DNA from: Rhizomucor pusillus
Taxonomy: Eukaryota; Mucoromycota; Mucoromycetes; Mucorales; Lichtheimiaceae
DNA length: 52,896 nt
Assembly (NCBI GenBank): GCA_900175165.2
Contig: FWWN02000232.1
Location: forward strand, 1 to 52,896
Reading direction: 5' to 3'
The notes beneath the pieces were generated by a model, which was not told the origin of the DNA, ran no database searches, and saw nothing but the letters and a program-made list of their open reading frames with translations. A program made the position numbers and the translations under genes. This document shows positions 33,066 to 44,640 of this stretch, in pieces; within the stretch, counting starts at the first letter, position 1, and every line of letters begins with the position of its first letter.

Positions 33066-33856
33066 ATGACTTTCTTCAACAAGTTTATCGATAAAGCTAA
33101 ACAGTCGTCTCAGCAACAACAGCACAGCGCCACCAGCGAAGTGTCAGGATCGGAACAACAACCATCTACTCCTGCCCAAACTCCTACCAAAGAGTCGCCT
33201 AGTTCCGGCTTGCACAAGATCACCTCTCTTCTTCATCACAAACCTCAATCAGCACCTCACGGTTTGGCGACGCCACCAGCGAACTCTCAACCGGAGCTGT
33301 CAAGGTCAGCATCTTTGGATGAGCCAAGCAGAATGAGTCTCGACACTCAAGGTAAAATAATTCCCATACAAAGGGGTTGAGAATGCGGATATGCAGTGAC
33401 TCTACTTGGCAAGGGGATATGCATAGACTGTTTTCCTTTTGATAAGGAGGGGCATTCGACCGAGCCAAGTTTTAAAATTATTCGCGTTCGGATACGAAAG
33501 GGAGCACGTGCTAACATGATTTCAATGCTTGCAGATTATTCGTCTGCAATCCAAGAACAGCGGCAGCAACAGCAGCAGCGGCAGGAAATACCATCTCAGC
33601 GACAGCCCGAGCTTATGAATATATCTTCCTCAGAATCTCTGCGAGGTGAGGGGATTGATACAATAGATCATGATGCAGATTGCCAACATAAATGTCCCCT
33701 TGCATCTTAGCACAACCCCAACAGCAAAAGCCCGTAATCACCGCTTCTCCATCTGTTTCATCCACAACGACGGCTTCGACTGATCTGCAAACTCGCCCGC
33801 ACCTGGTTACTCAGTCCATGTATAACCAAAATATGAGAGCATCGTCTCCGCAACAT

Positions 33857-33887
<31 letters not shown>

Positions 33888-35130
33888 TGCAGCCATCTCG
33901 ACATCAGCCGAAACCCGAACGTCACGTCCGCTCTGTACCTTCCTACACTGCTATATACAACGACACTGCCATTATTCAGCAGCGGCAGAATCGACCCAAA
34001 CTGAAGCTTTCTGATTTCCACGTACTGCGGACATTGGGTACAGGTTCATTTGGTCGAGTTCACCTTGTACAATCGCGCGTAAATGCTCGTTACTATGCAA
34101 TCAAGGTCCTTAAAAAATCAGAAGTTGTGCGGTTGAAGCAAGGTAAGTAATCGTTTACCGAATCAAACAAGGTACACGCGGATTGATGTTTTGCAAAATC
34201 TAGTGGCGCACTCCAACAACGAGAAGCATATTCTAGAATCTGTTGCACATCCATTCCTAGTTAACATGTGGGGCACGTTCCAGGACGACGTTAACTTGTA
34301 TATGGTAATGGACTACGTACCTGGAGGTGAATTATTCTCGGTTCTTCGACGATCACAAGTAAGACTGAAAGATATTGAGAGGAATCTACATGTCTTTAAT
34401 TAGTCGAATGGTTTCTGTAGCGATTCCCCGACCATGTAGCAAAGTTCTACGCAGCAGAAGTCATTCTCGCGATCGAATATTTGCACTCGAAAGATGTGAT
34501 TTATCGTGATCTTAAGCCCGAAAACTTGCTGCTCGATGCTCAGGGACATATCCGCATCACAGACTTTGGATTTGCAAAATACGTCCCTGATATTACATGG
34601 ACATTGTGCGGTACACCAGACTATTTGGGTATGTTAAAGTTCAATCTGTTGGAAAAAGGAGATGCAGGCTAAAGAGTAATGTAGCTCCAGAGATTATTCA
34701 ATCTAAAGGTTACGGCAAAGCAGCAGACTGGTGGAGTTTGGGAATTTTGATCTTTGAAATGTTGGCGGGTTATCCACCTTTCTACGATGACGATCACTTG
34801 AAGTTATACGAGAAGATTCTGCAGGGCAGAATCCGATGGCCACAATACTTCGATCCTCACGCAAAGGACCTGTTGAAGCGCCTGTTGACTTCTGATCTAT
34901 CTAAGCGATACGGTAACTTGAAGAACGGTGCTGACGACATTAAAAACCACAGATGGTTCGAAGGTGTCGACTTTAATAGATTGCTTGCCCGACAAATCAG
35001 AGCACCGTACATTCCACAGATTCGTGGCGACGGCGATGCTAGCCATTTTGACCGATATCCCGAAACTCAAGAAGAGTATGGCGTCACGGGCACAAACGAT
35101 CCTTATCGCCATCTGTTTCCTGATTTCTAG
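33066..35130 (+). CDS. cAMP-dependent protein kinase (PKA) catalytic subunit
   Basis: Six exons (33066-33351, 33535-33645, 33711-34142, 34204-34358, 34421-34628, 34685-35130) encode 545 residues. About 225 N-terminal residues are Ser/Pro/Gln-rich, with Gln runs from CAG/CAA repeats, as in fungal PKA catalytic subunits. The kinase has the glycine loop [32 protein letters not shown], activation loop [10 protein letters not shown] with its phospho-acceptor threonine, and a C-terminal FPDF (FxxF hydrophobic motif ending the protein), which marks the AGC/PKA type. It responds to cAMP through a regulatory subunit not in this window. The sequence between exons 1 and 2 is partly open (33396-33534) and could be an alternative exon. 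Confidence 0.95.
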
Positions 35131-36815
35131 TTCGTTTGTTTGCTACAAAAGTTTTAAATCACGCTTTTGTATCATAAATACCTTGTTATTGTGTGTTGTC
35201 CTTTTTTTGATCTGACATTTCCAATTTTGTAACATGCCCCATTACAGTACCGTTTATTCTCACAACATTGCAATCTCAAGCTGAGTTCCATCTTCGTAAA
35301 TTCTTAATTAACTTTAGTTTAATGAAGGCGTAAGATGTAAATATTTACAGATAGTATCTGCTATAGACGGTGATAGTAACGAGACCTTTATCAAAAGTTG
35401 ATTATCAGGAAAGCGGTGTTTCGTGCGGAGGACCAACGAAGGATCGTGGGTGGCAATCTCGTGCCTGCATCCTCGGACACGTTCTGGGGTTTAAACATAA
35501 CCAATATGCTTCTTCCGAAAGTAGGACGAACAAGTTCTCTTTGCATCTTAGAACTGGGTTGCTATCCTAGAGATTGTGTGACAAAGCTATCGGAGCAATG
35601 GTTGATAGTAAGTCATTCGCAAGACGCGACCTTTAGGCTATCTGCAGAAATAAATAAAACTGTTCCAGCTCGATGTAATTATGGAGAGCACTGCATAAAC
35701 AGACTTCTCGACGTAGTAACTGCATTTCAGTATTCTACTCGACGTGTGCTTCAGTGGTGGAAATCGAAATTACAGCTCTACAGATAGTGCAATCGACAGG
35801 ACTGTGTTTGTCGATCAGAAATATGCCTTTATTCTGATCCTACTAGGCATGCGCCGTTGTATCCACTCCGTGATTACCAATGCACAATATCATTGCTGGT
35901 TTGCACAAAATTAGGACTGTTCGTCCATGTTGCAACAATAAACATGGTGAGTCGGTCGATGCCGGAATACTGAAAGCATAATTTACTTAACGGCAAGGCC
36001 CCTTTTCGCTGCTTAACCACATACAAAATCGCCGGTTATGATTCTGACTTAAAACGGCAGGGGATCAAAAAAGACGACGTGAAGTACTTGTGTCATATAG
36101 AAAAAGAAAAGTTTACACACATGTCATTGAGACTGCTGAAACAACAAACTTCATTGTGGGAACTGTCGTATCCCAAAGATTGTGTGACAGAATCGGGAGT
36201 GGTGTCAATCCAGTTATCAGGCACATCCCTTTCGCCATGTAAAACGATGGTGATTTCATTCTATCTCTATACACGAGAGCATAGATGACGGCAGCAGGAA
36301 ACTCAATCTTTGTACTTAGAATTTATCCAGATGCAGGGGTGAACGACGCAGCATTGTAAATCAAACAATGTGGCACAAGAGGAGTCAGAAACTCTGGCTA
36401 GAAACTGAAAGGGCCGTTCCTGTCTATTCAATACATTCCAACTTAGACGTGCAGCCAGACTTATTCGCAGTAGCATTTCATCTATTTGCGTTCAGTGTTT
36501 ATAAGCTCCCCTATAGGGTGTATAATGGACTGATCTGCTATACGGCCTTGATGTGATCGGCTTGCATAACGAGCCTTGCAAAATATGTAGAATGGACTGT
36601 TCTTGTCAAGGAAGCAAGGAGCAAAACGATTCCACAATGAAGTGAAGTTACTTGAACCCTTCTTTCTTTGATGTGAGCATAATAACTGTGGTGTAGTACC
36701 ACGTTTCGACGGAGAAGGCGTCTCAACTCCTCCTGTGTGCCATCTTGTTATTCCCTTTGATCAATTTGAACTCCTCCACGGTTGGACCTCTTCACTGCAG
36801 TGCCCTTCTTCCATC
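35131..36815. other. Gene-free region between PKA and CK1
   Basis: About 1.7 kb with only short frames, of which 35398-35787 (+) is the longest and resembles nothing I know. Two diverged copies of a ~50-bp sequence containing AGATTGTGTGACA lie near 35550-35600 and 36155-36205 in the same orientation. Confidence 0.5.
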
Positions 36816-38533
36816 ATGACCGGCAATAAAGCACGCTCGCCGCAGGGCAAGTCGTCATCTACATCCTGCAGCACTTCATCAACGAGTGTCATTGGCGCAC
36901 ATTACAAAGTTGGGCGGAAAATCGGTGAAGGCAGTTTTGGCATCATTCACGAAGGTTTGCATTACCTCGTGTTCCAGGGGTATACAATCAGCGACTTACA
37001 TTGACATCATTTCTGATAGGAACCAACCTGTTGAGCAATCAGCAGATTGCAATCAAATTTGAATCAAGGAAGTCAGACGCACCGCAGCTACGAGATGAGT
37101 ACCGAACGTATAAAATTCTTGCTGGCCTGCGTAAGTATCGTTCAGCAATTCCGCATAGATGAAATATATCCCATTTTTTATTCCCCCCAAGACAAGTTTC
37201 CTAACATTGTCTCTTTAGCTGGAATTCCTTCAGCGTACTATTTTGGCCAAGAAGGATTATACAACGTACTTGTCATTGATATGCTTGGTCCTAGTCTTGA
37301 AGACTTGTTTGACATGTGCTCACGGAGGTTCAGCATCAAGACTGTTGCCATGCTGGCAAGACACATGGTAAGAGAGAGAGAGAGAGAGGTAACCGTGTGC
37401 CTCACGTGCAGTCTTTTACTGACTCAAAAATGTATGAAAGATCACTCGTGTAGAGAGCATCCACGAGCGGAATCTGATCTACCGAGATATCAAGCCCGAT
37501 AATTTCCTGATAGGGCGCCCAGGAACAGAAAATGCAAACACCGTCTACATGATTGATTTTGGCATGGCCAAACAGTACCGTGATCCGAAAACTAAACAGC
37601 ATATTCCTTACCGCGAGCGCAAGAGTTTATCCGGCACTGCACGCTACATGAGTATCAATACCCACCTCGGTCGCGGTAAGCCTTTACAATAAGGTCTAGG
37701 CGCACTCTGTTTACACTGTATGCTCACTGTGCCGTCTAGAACAATCGCGTCGCGATGATCTTGAATCTCTTGGTCATGTTTTCATGTACTTTTTGAGAGG
37801 CTCACTGCCCTGGCAAGGTCTTAAAGCGGCCACAAACAAGCAAAAATACGAAAAAATCGGCGAAAAGAAGCAGTCAACGATGGTCAAGGAACTGTGCGCC
37901 GGATTTCCAGGTATTGCTGCGTTTGTGGTATCTTGACTTGCATATCTATCTATCCTGACACCTTTTTTAAGAGGAATTTGGCATTTATTTGCAATACGTC
38001 CGTAAGCTTGGTTTCGATGAAACACCTGACTATGATTTCCTCCGAGATCTCTTTGCAAAGACGCTCAAGGATTTGGGAGAAGAAGATGATGGAGTGTACG
38101 ATTGGAACTTGTTAAATGATGGCAAAGGCTGGGAGGTAAGCGCCTAGCGGTTTGGATACTTAAAATCGATCGGCTTTTTGGTAACATTTGTTATCCATTT
38201 CTTTAGCACCGATCTGGATCATACTATAGACATCGTCATCGTCATCACCACGCAGCACCGGCAGCAGCCGCAGCCACCGGTGGAGGAGATAACATGCGGG
38301 TATCCAGGAATGATACTACACGTGCTCGCCATTCGAAGCAGCATTTACGCACAGATGCACGCGACGCTTTACAAAGCAGAACTTCAATGCCTACAATGCA
38401 GCCACAGCAACCGTTACCGCAGACGCAACCGCAGCATCACACTGAACGCATGGATGACGAATATGGGGATCAAGCAAAGAAAGGATTCTGGCGTTCGTTC
38501 TTCGCAGCCGTCACTTGCGGCGGATGTCTCTAA
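36816..38533 (+). CDS. Casein kinase 1, YCK/CK1-gamma type, with C-terminal cysteines
   Basis: Seven exons (36816-36954, 37020-37130, 37219-37367, 37441-37675, 37740-37910, 37972-38135, 38207-38533) encode 431 residues. Kinase motifs: [54 protein letters not shown] and [20 protein letters not shown] (the CK1-specific SIN in place of APE). The His/Gln-rich tail ends [12 protein letters not shown]. The two cysteines close to the end parallel the palmitoylated C-terminal cysteines of Yck1/2, which tether the kinase to the plasma membrane; membrane anchoring here is therefore likely. The intron after AGACACATG has an (AG)n run immediately inside its donor (37372-37388). Confidence 0.94.
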
Positions 38534-39078
38534 CGCTATACCATCTTTTTTTCCCTTTCTTCTGTTTTTCTTTTTCGTTTTGACTTTCCATATACCTCCT
38601 CCTTTTTTATTTTTTTCTTCTTCCTTTTTCAACTTCATAGTACACGCTACTGCATTCAATTCCAGCAATGTTCTGTATTTGAGTCTTGCGATCTGTCTCT
38701 CTACCTCTTTTTAATGTCTTTCTTTTGCTATTCACTCTCTTTTCAATTTTTACTTTTACGCAAACGCCTCGTAAGCAAGAAAACTTATGCCAGCATGTAG
38801 TAAACAATACCATTTACGCAATACTACTTGCGTCGCATTTCTTGAAACTTTTTCTTTTCAAACAAAAGCAGCATTTAATATGAATGCGGATGTAAGTATG
38901 TATATAGATAGAAGAGTGTTGTTACAGGTAGGATGTTTGTATGTACATAAATGAATGGAAAGAGTGCGATCAAAACAAATGCAGATAGTGTGTGCGTGTA
39001 TAAGAGGAAAATCAAAGAGATCTGTCTTTAGAATAGGATGGTAGGATGGTTGCGAAATAGGGGCGAGGAAATCAATGA
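38534..39078. other. Pyrimidine-rich 3' flank of CK1
   Basis: The first ~120 bp are almost pure C/T on the plus strand (38540-38640), probably 3' UTR. No gene is seen before the convergent glycosyltransferase stop at 39079. Confidence 0.5.
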
Positions 39079-40315
39079 TTACTGTCGAGGTGTTAGCGAC
39101 AAGAGATGCTTTGGAACCTTGTCTTCCGGGTAACGCCAGTCAGGATGATTGTAGAGCATCAAGGTATCACTGCGCTGCCATTTGGGGAAGTCCAAGGACG
39201 ATGGGTGATGCAGTGTTCCGTTGATCTGTCGTTCTAGAAGGCTGCTTCGGCAAGAGGTATCCTTGTGAATTTCAAGGCCATAGTAAAGTCGAGGCGATAA
39301 GGTGCATTGGAAGCCATTCTTGTAAGCGAGCAAAGTCAATGCGGATTGATCTTGTCTGTGGTTTGCGCGCGATGAACCGGGAGGAGCAATGCAGAGCTTA
39401 TCAAGGCCGCATTGGTACCATTCTTCAATGATGTCGTTTACTATCGTAGAGTTATCCGTATCGAAACCAATGACTGCGCCATTGCAGTTGATATAACGGG
39501 CATAATCGTTGGCACGTACACCATAATACTCGAACAAGCCATGATGCGTGAGACGGTTCATTCTAAAAGAACTGCGGGGAGACCAGAAACCTTTGGAGCG
39601 AACCAACTCGGGAGCGTAACGCAGGAAATCTGGAGTAACCAGATTTCCAGCGTCGAGCCAAAGGAGGATACCGCCGTACTCCTTTGCAGCTTCACGGACA
39701 ATACCAGTCTTCCAAGCGTACTCGCCAGCGTTGATAGCAATATCCCAAAAACGAGGATAGTCGCTGAAATCAAACATGTGGAGGTCGTCGATAAGACCAT
39801 TTGCTTGCAACTGATCAAGAACGGGCAGCTGTGTGCGGTTGATACCAATGTTGTAGACGACGATCCGTGGGAACTGCTCAGGCTCGAGTTCAGATCGGAT
39901 TTCGTTCAAAGAATATAAAAAGTTTTCGAGAGAGCAAAGATGGTTGGCACTTGCTGCGGTGACAATGGTGTAAGGATATTGTCTGATTTCTTGGGTCTTG
40001 ACGGTGATGTCCTTGATGATGGCCTGCGTGCGGCCGCATTTATTGAGTTCCTCAGCAGTGTTTGTATTGGCTAGGGAGCAAACAACATCTATTATTCAAC
40101 ATGTTAGAGGATTCTTTGACTATAAGCAGGGAAGACTGATCTATACCATTAGTAGTGCCGTAGTGAAAGCCGTATTCTGTCTTTGTTGCCGAGATCATAA
40201 CGAAGCCGACCAAAAACGCACAAAGTAGCTGGAGAACAACCAATTTGCGTGATTGTTGTGCCTTTGGAAGTACAGGTACGGATGCTGTTGGCAAGGCTGT
40301 CTCGGGGCTACCCAT
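39079..40315 (-). CDS. Type II membrane glycosyltransferase-like protein (DUF1647-like)
   Basis: Two exons (40315-40147, 40070-39079) give 386 residues. A short cytosolic tail is followed by one membrane segment (VLQLLCAFLVGFVMI) and a lumenal domain. That domain starts YTIVTAASANHLCSLENFLY, then IVVYNIGINRTQLPVLDQL, FDFSDYPRFWDIAINAGEYA, WKTGIV, and ILLWLDAGN, whose aspartate sits where glycosyltransferases of this fold hold their metal-binding DxD-like residue. This order matches proteins with the DUF1647 domain (nematode and fungal Golgi proteins). Donor and acceptor sugars are unknown. It is divergent from the lectin gene with 278 bp between start codons. Confidence 0.7.
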
Positions 40316-40593
40316 GAGGAACTAGAAAATGCAAGTACAATGAAAGAAAAAGGTACAACAATGGGTTTAGCGTCGATTTGGGCGATATTTATAAGGATAG
40401 CTTCGTGTTTTTTCTCCACTTATTCTAAAATAAGAACTTATCTGGGAAAAGAACTAACCTAGCGGTGTAAGTGCCTGCATCGGGTGCGACGCCGGAAAAA
40501 TGGACGACAGCAAAGCGCAGTCTGTGTGACGTATTCCATTCTTACCCTTAACGCGAAAACGGCCCCTTTAACTGCTTGCAGGAATCTTACGAA

Positions 40594-41986
40594 ATGGCAG
40601 GACAATTCGTAGAGGACTTTCCCGACGGATTCTTCTTCATTAGGTGCAAGAATGCCGAAATGGCCCTGGACGTAGAGGGAGGTGGAATGCTGGTTTGTGT
40701 TTCTCGAGGTACAAATATGGCGAAATAACGGACCTGAGCTCACCGATACTATTTGGGCCCCCTTAGAACGATTTTAATATTATCATATGGCGACAGGTAT
40801 GAAAACCAATTAGCACTCCCTTAGTCTGTTGTGGACATTCCAAATAAAGGACAATGTATGTTTATAGAAAATGGTGGACAGCATAAATCAGGTAAAATGG
40901 AGCGCTATACTGCTTTGGATGAGGCGCATGACCGGAACTATGTGAGACAGCTTTGGATGCACGAAGACGGCTTCTTGATCAATCGAAAGTCAGGCTTAGG
41001 TACGTTTTAGGGTTGGGGGAGGACAGCTGAAGGAGATAGAAAAGGAGGACGCCGCACGAACGGAATGCAGTTTTGCGCGGGCTGTGTGCTTTGAAGCTCA
41101 ATTGATTAAACTTATTCATCCAGTACTCGATATTCGCGGAGGCGACATTAAGCGAGATAAAGCAATAATTCAATATGCTCGCAAGCCAGGTCTCGCTCAC
41201 AACCAAAGGTGGAAATATAAAGATGGCTACATTTTCTCTGCGGCTTCGCCACATTTGGTTCTCGATATCCGGGTAAAAAGCAGATTTGAGCCATTGTACG
41301 CGATCACACTTGGTTGCTGATGCATGGAAGGACGACAGGGTGGAGAGATCAAGGATGCAGCAAACGTGTTCCTTAACACGAAGCAGCCTGGGTCTATTAC
41401 GCAGCAATGGCTCATACAACCATTTGAAGATGCCAAAGCTAAAAAGGATCTTGCGTTACTGCGTCCTCCGCCGAGTAAGCAGCACGAAGAGCGCGCGCGT
41501 GAAACTGTGTCTCAGATTTGACATTGTATTTTTAGCGCAACGCCACTTGACTGAGTTTCCACAGCCCGAGGACCTTTGCGATTACCATCGTCTGGTGTAT
41601 CAAGAAAATAAACTTGACCCGCTCCCCAAAGAAGTCGCGGGCGCAGCGGCATTTGAGGTACTGTCGTAAAAATAGGTATTCTCAGAAATCCTGATGTGAC
41701 TCGTGACTTCCCAGGCCATGAAGCTGTACGTCGCAGCCCAAAAGGAGAAGGGTGAACCCTTTGCAACACCCGGAGCTCGAGATACCTTGCAAAAGCTTGT
41801 GGCACAGCAGGTTCGTATGCCATAGAAAAACGATTTCCATATCGTATCGTGAATTATAACAATTGCTTTTTATAGTTGTCGATTTTGTACAGTAAATTCA
41901 ATCTCGATGAAGACAAAGCGTCACTGTGTCGCACAGCCGAGCAAGCGGCCATGAATTACTTTGCTCGCGAGTATGAAGCACAGTGA
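40594..41986 (+). CDS. Ricin-B-type lectin fused to a CipC/DUF3759-like C-terminal domain
   Basis: Seven exons (40594-40681, 40868-40999, 41124-41272, 41339-41474, 41536-41657, 41715-41810, 41876-41986) encode 277 residues. The N-terminal 170 residues form a beta-trefoil: repeated LDVEG, LWMHEDGFLINRKSGLVLDI, RWKYKDGYIFSAASPHLVLD and QQWLIQPF, i.e. the hydrophobic/QxW pattern of ricin B lectins. The last ~100 residues read HRLVYQENK, EVAGAAAFEAMKLYVAAQKE and GEPFATPGARDTLQKLVAQQ, much like CipC/DUF3759 proteins (AGAAAFEAMK core), small fungal proteins known from stress or antibiotic responses. No signal peptide is present, so the protein is probably cytosolic. The exon 1 donor and two acceptors were chosen to keep the trefoil in frame; exon 2's start is the least certain. 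Confidence 0.75.
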
Positions 41987-42009
41987 GACACATATTTTAT
42001 CCATCTACT

Positions 42010-42635
42010 TCAGATATCCTTGACGATTGTCACCGGGCATTTGCATCTGTGAAGACAATGCTCGCTTACTGATCCCAGCACGAACCTTCGCAATCCAAAA
42101 CAATGTAACCATCAATAAAAATAACAAATGTCCCTTCTTTTCTTTCTCCCATTCTTGCTCTGTAAACAAACGTACTTTTGTAGACCTTCTCTGTTGTTTG
42201 ATCCCAACACAAGCAAGTCCGGTGGGTCCCGATTGACCAATTTCTCCAGGATCTCGGCCACAGGCAATTGTTGTTCAACGGTATTCAAGTGATAATTGAC
42301 AATTCCATCGTAGCTCGATAGCAATTTTCTCAGCGACTCGACGGTTGCTTGGGACTCGTGTCGTATCTCTAGGTTGTTTGTTCGATCAAGTGCACCCCTG
42401 TGACACCAACCCATAAGAGTTAAAGTTTGCCCAAACCAGGGCGCAGTTATGAAGAAACAACGTACATAATCGATGATGTGTTGGGGTTCAGTCCAATTGC
42501 GTGTACGACATTTAGCGTGGCATTATTTGTTCGCTGGCAAAGTTTAGCAGCGAAGTTCACGGCTTTGCGAGCAGAAGATGTATCGTCCGCTGCTACGAGC
42601 ACATGAAATTTTGGTGGAGCTTCTATGCTAGCCAT
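42010..42635 (-). CDS. Universal stress protein (UspA family)
   Basis: Three exons (42635-42466, 42397-42176, 42085-42010) encode 155 residues, one USP domain. It starts FHVLVAADDTSSARKAVNFA and has PDLLVLGSN followed by FVLGSVSEHCLHRCKCPVTI at the end, a standard Usp C-terminus. In ATP-binding Usps the motif is G-2X-G-9X-G-S/T; here the second glycine is replaced by asparagine (GSNN), so nucleotide binding may be weakened. Its stop codon is 23 bp from that of the convergent lectin gene. Confidence 0.88.
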
Positions 42636-44640
42636 CTGTTTGAAAACCGAAACTCGGAGCAGCGTTGAAAACTTTAAAGCAAAAAAAGATACCTCGTTGC
42701 TGAGGACGCCATGAATTCAGAGAACGTACGAGGAAAGAAGTGTAACGACAACAGACCCAGCTTGGAAATCATTCATTTCTTTTCAGTCAGAAGACCCTTG
42801 CATTAAAAATTTTCGTTTCAATGTCTCTAGAGTGAATATAGACTTTGACATGTTTCAATAACCACTCTATCATCGATCAGAATCCAACTCCCAGTTATTT
42901 CCTATACTACTAGCCAGGAGCGAAGAATTTCCAAGCCATGTTACTGAAATTAGCATTCCAAGGATCGGTCGCCTCTGTTAGCGTCCGTTCCTTTTGCTGC
43001 TTATCTAAACTCGATTTCGTGTGCTTGCTCAAGTGCATCCGGAGAAGCATTGCGCCGGCAGATATAGCATTCGCTTGGCATGCCGGGGCATAGTTGCCAA
43101 GAATATATCATTAATTAACGAGCATTTGTCACAGGAAGCTCTGTGATCACAATGACGCAAAAGAAAGCTCAGTTAGAAATGCTTAGCAGTAAGGGATAGA
43201 ACCGAGTTGACTTTTGGACAAAATAGAATTGGAAAATATTATCTCCTCCCCTTCAAACAGGAGTAAGCATCATACTTACAGAGAGGGGTATTTCATCTAC
43301 TGATTCGCAGTATTTAGTCAATGCATTTACACAGATATCCATCCTAGCCTCACGTCATTTTACACTATCGAACTTCATTGCTGCGAGGCACCTTCGCATT
43401 TCGTATGGATCGCCTACTAAGCAGCTCCATTATCTGGCTAAATTTATCTCCCTACAGCATGCATGTGCTATAAGTATCATGCATAATCTGCTTTTCGGAT
43501 CATGTTGGCTGATACAGTAATCTGATCATTATTGACAAGATCGGATGTAGGGGAACATCGAAGTTGATTGAACTGCCCAAATTTTATGCTTGCCATCTCT
43601 TTCATACCACACTATCAATATGTCACCGATACTCACCACCAGCTTATAGCATTCTGCAAAGATTGTGTCAAGTTGTATGGCCGGAAGCGAAACAGCCAAT
43701 ATGCATCTCTACGGTCATCTACCGTGTATGGTTCTGATTTCGGGTTTCTGTGACGATTATTGGTTCTTTGGCTTCGAAAAGTCCAATGGCAAGCCAGAAG
43801 GTTCGCTTCAGAGGACGCCATCTATACAGATCCTCGAGCAAGCACTCACTCGGAAGTGTCTCCATATCGTCGTACAAGAAACTAACTAAGTATAGGCAAG
43901 GTCAACTAATGGTATATAACTGAAAGAATAAACGACGAAGAGACAGGGGACGGTGCTCAACTTACGCCTACGAAGTACAGTGTTCGTATAGTTCAATCAA
44001 CCAGCAAGATACCACTATCAACCAAGGCTACGGATCCTAAGATCCATTCGAATACATACAAGAAGATGTGGGTGGCCGAAATATCACTCAATTATGATGA
44101 ACGAGCCAATGGACTCAATATGCGCGACCAGTGATGAATACTGGTCTGTAATTGTATTGTAAGCATCTATAATATTTCGTTTTCTACCGGTTATTTGCAG
44201 CTTCTCATCAGATGCCAACATATCACACATATTTTGTGTTAAATACGATAGTATAGTCGACTGAAGGAAAGATATGAACCTGAAAGAAGATTCATTTTGA
44301 ACTTCCCAACTATTGTTTCTTCGTCCATTTCGAACTTCAAGCCGTTTGCGACAAGCCGCTGCAGTCAAAGATTACCAAGCTGCTAACGTATATTTTCCAG
44401 TATGCAGTACCGAGGTAACTCGTAGTCGTATCTACGATTGTAAGCGCGCAGTCATGGAGGTGACAGGTAGGAAGAAAGAAAGAAAGGAGCCAAGAGTACC
44501 AATACGGGTGCCTGAGATTTGCCTGTAATTGATTTCCATGTTTGACGTCACCCTTTTATTCGGGACAACCAGCCAGAGGCAAATAAACACTTCGCCAATT
44601 TTTCTTTTGCACGAACGTCAACCCCCTTCTCCTTCCCACA
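42636..44640. other. Gene-free region upstream of QCR2
   Basis: Two kilobases without a supportable gene; several 60-95-residue open frames on both strands have no family resemblance. The final 60 bp before QCR2 are pyrimidine-rich, as expected for a strongly expressed fungal gene. Confidence 0.5.

Noticed and set aside
33396..33534. Extra PKA exon between exons 1 and 2
   Set aside because: The frame is open and would join, but its composition differs from the Gln/Ser-rich flanks and a normal intron of 183 nt explains it.
40459..40743. 94-codon frame on the minus strand upstream of the glycosyltransferase
   Set aside because: It is antisense to the first exon of the lectin gene, which has clear family motifs.
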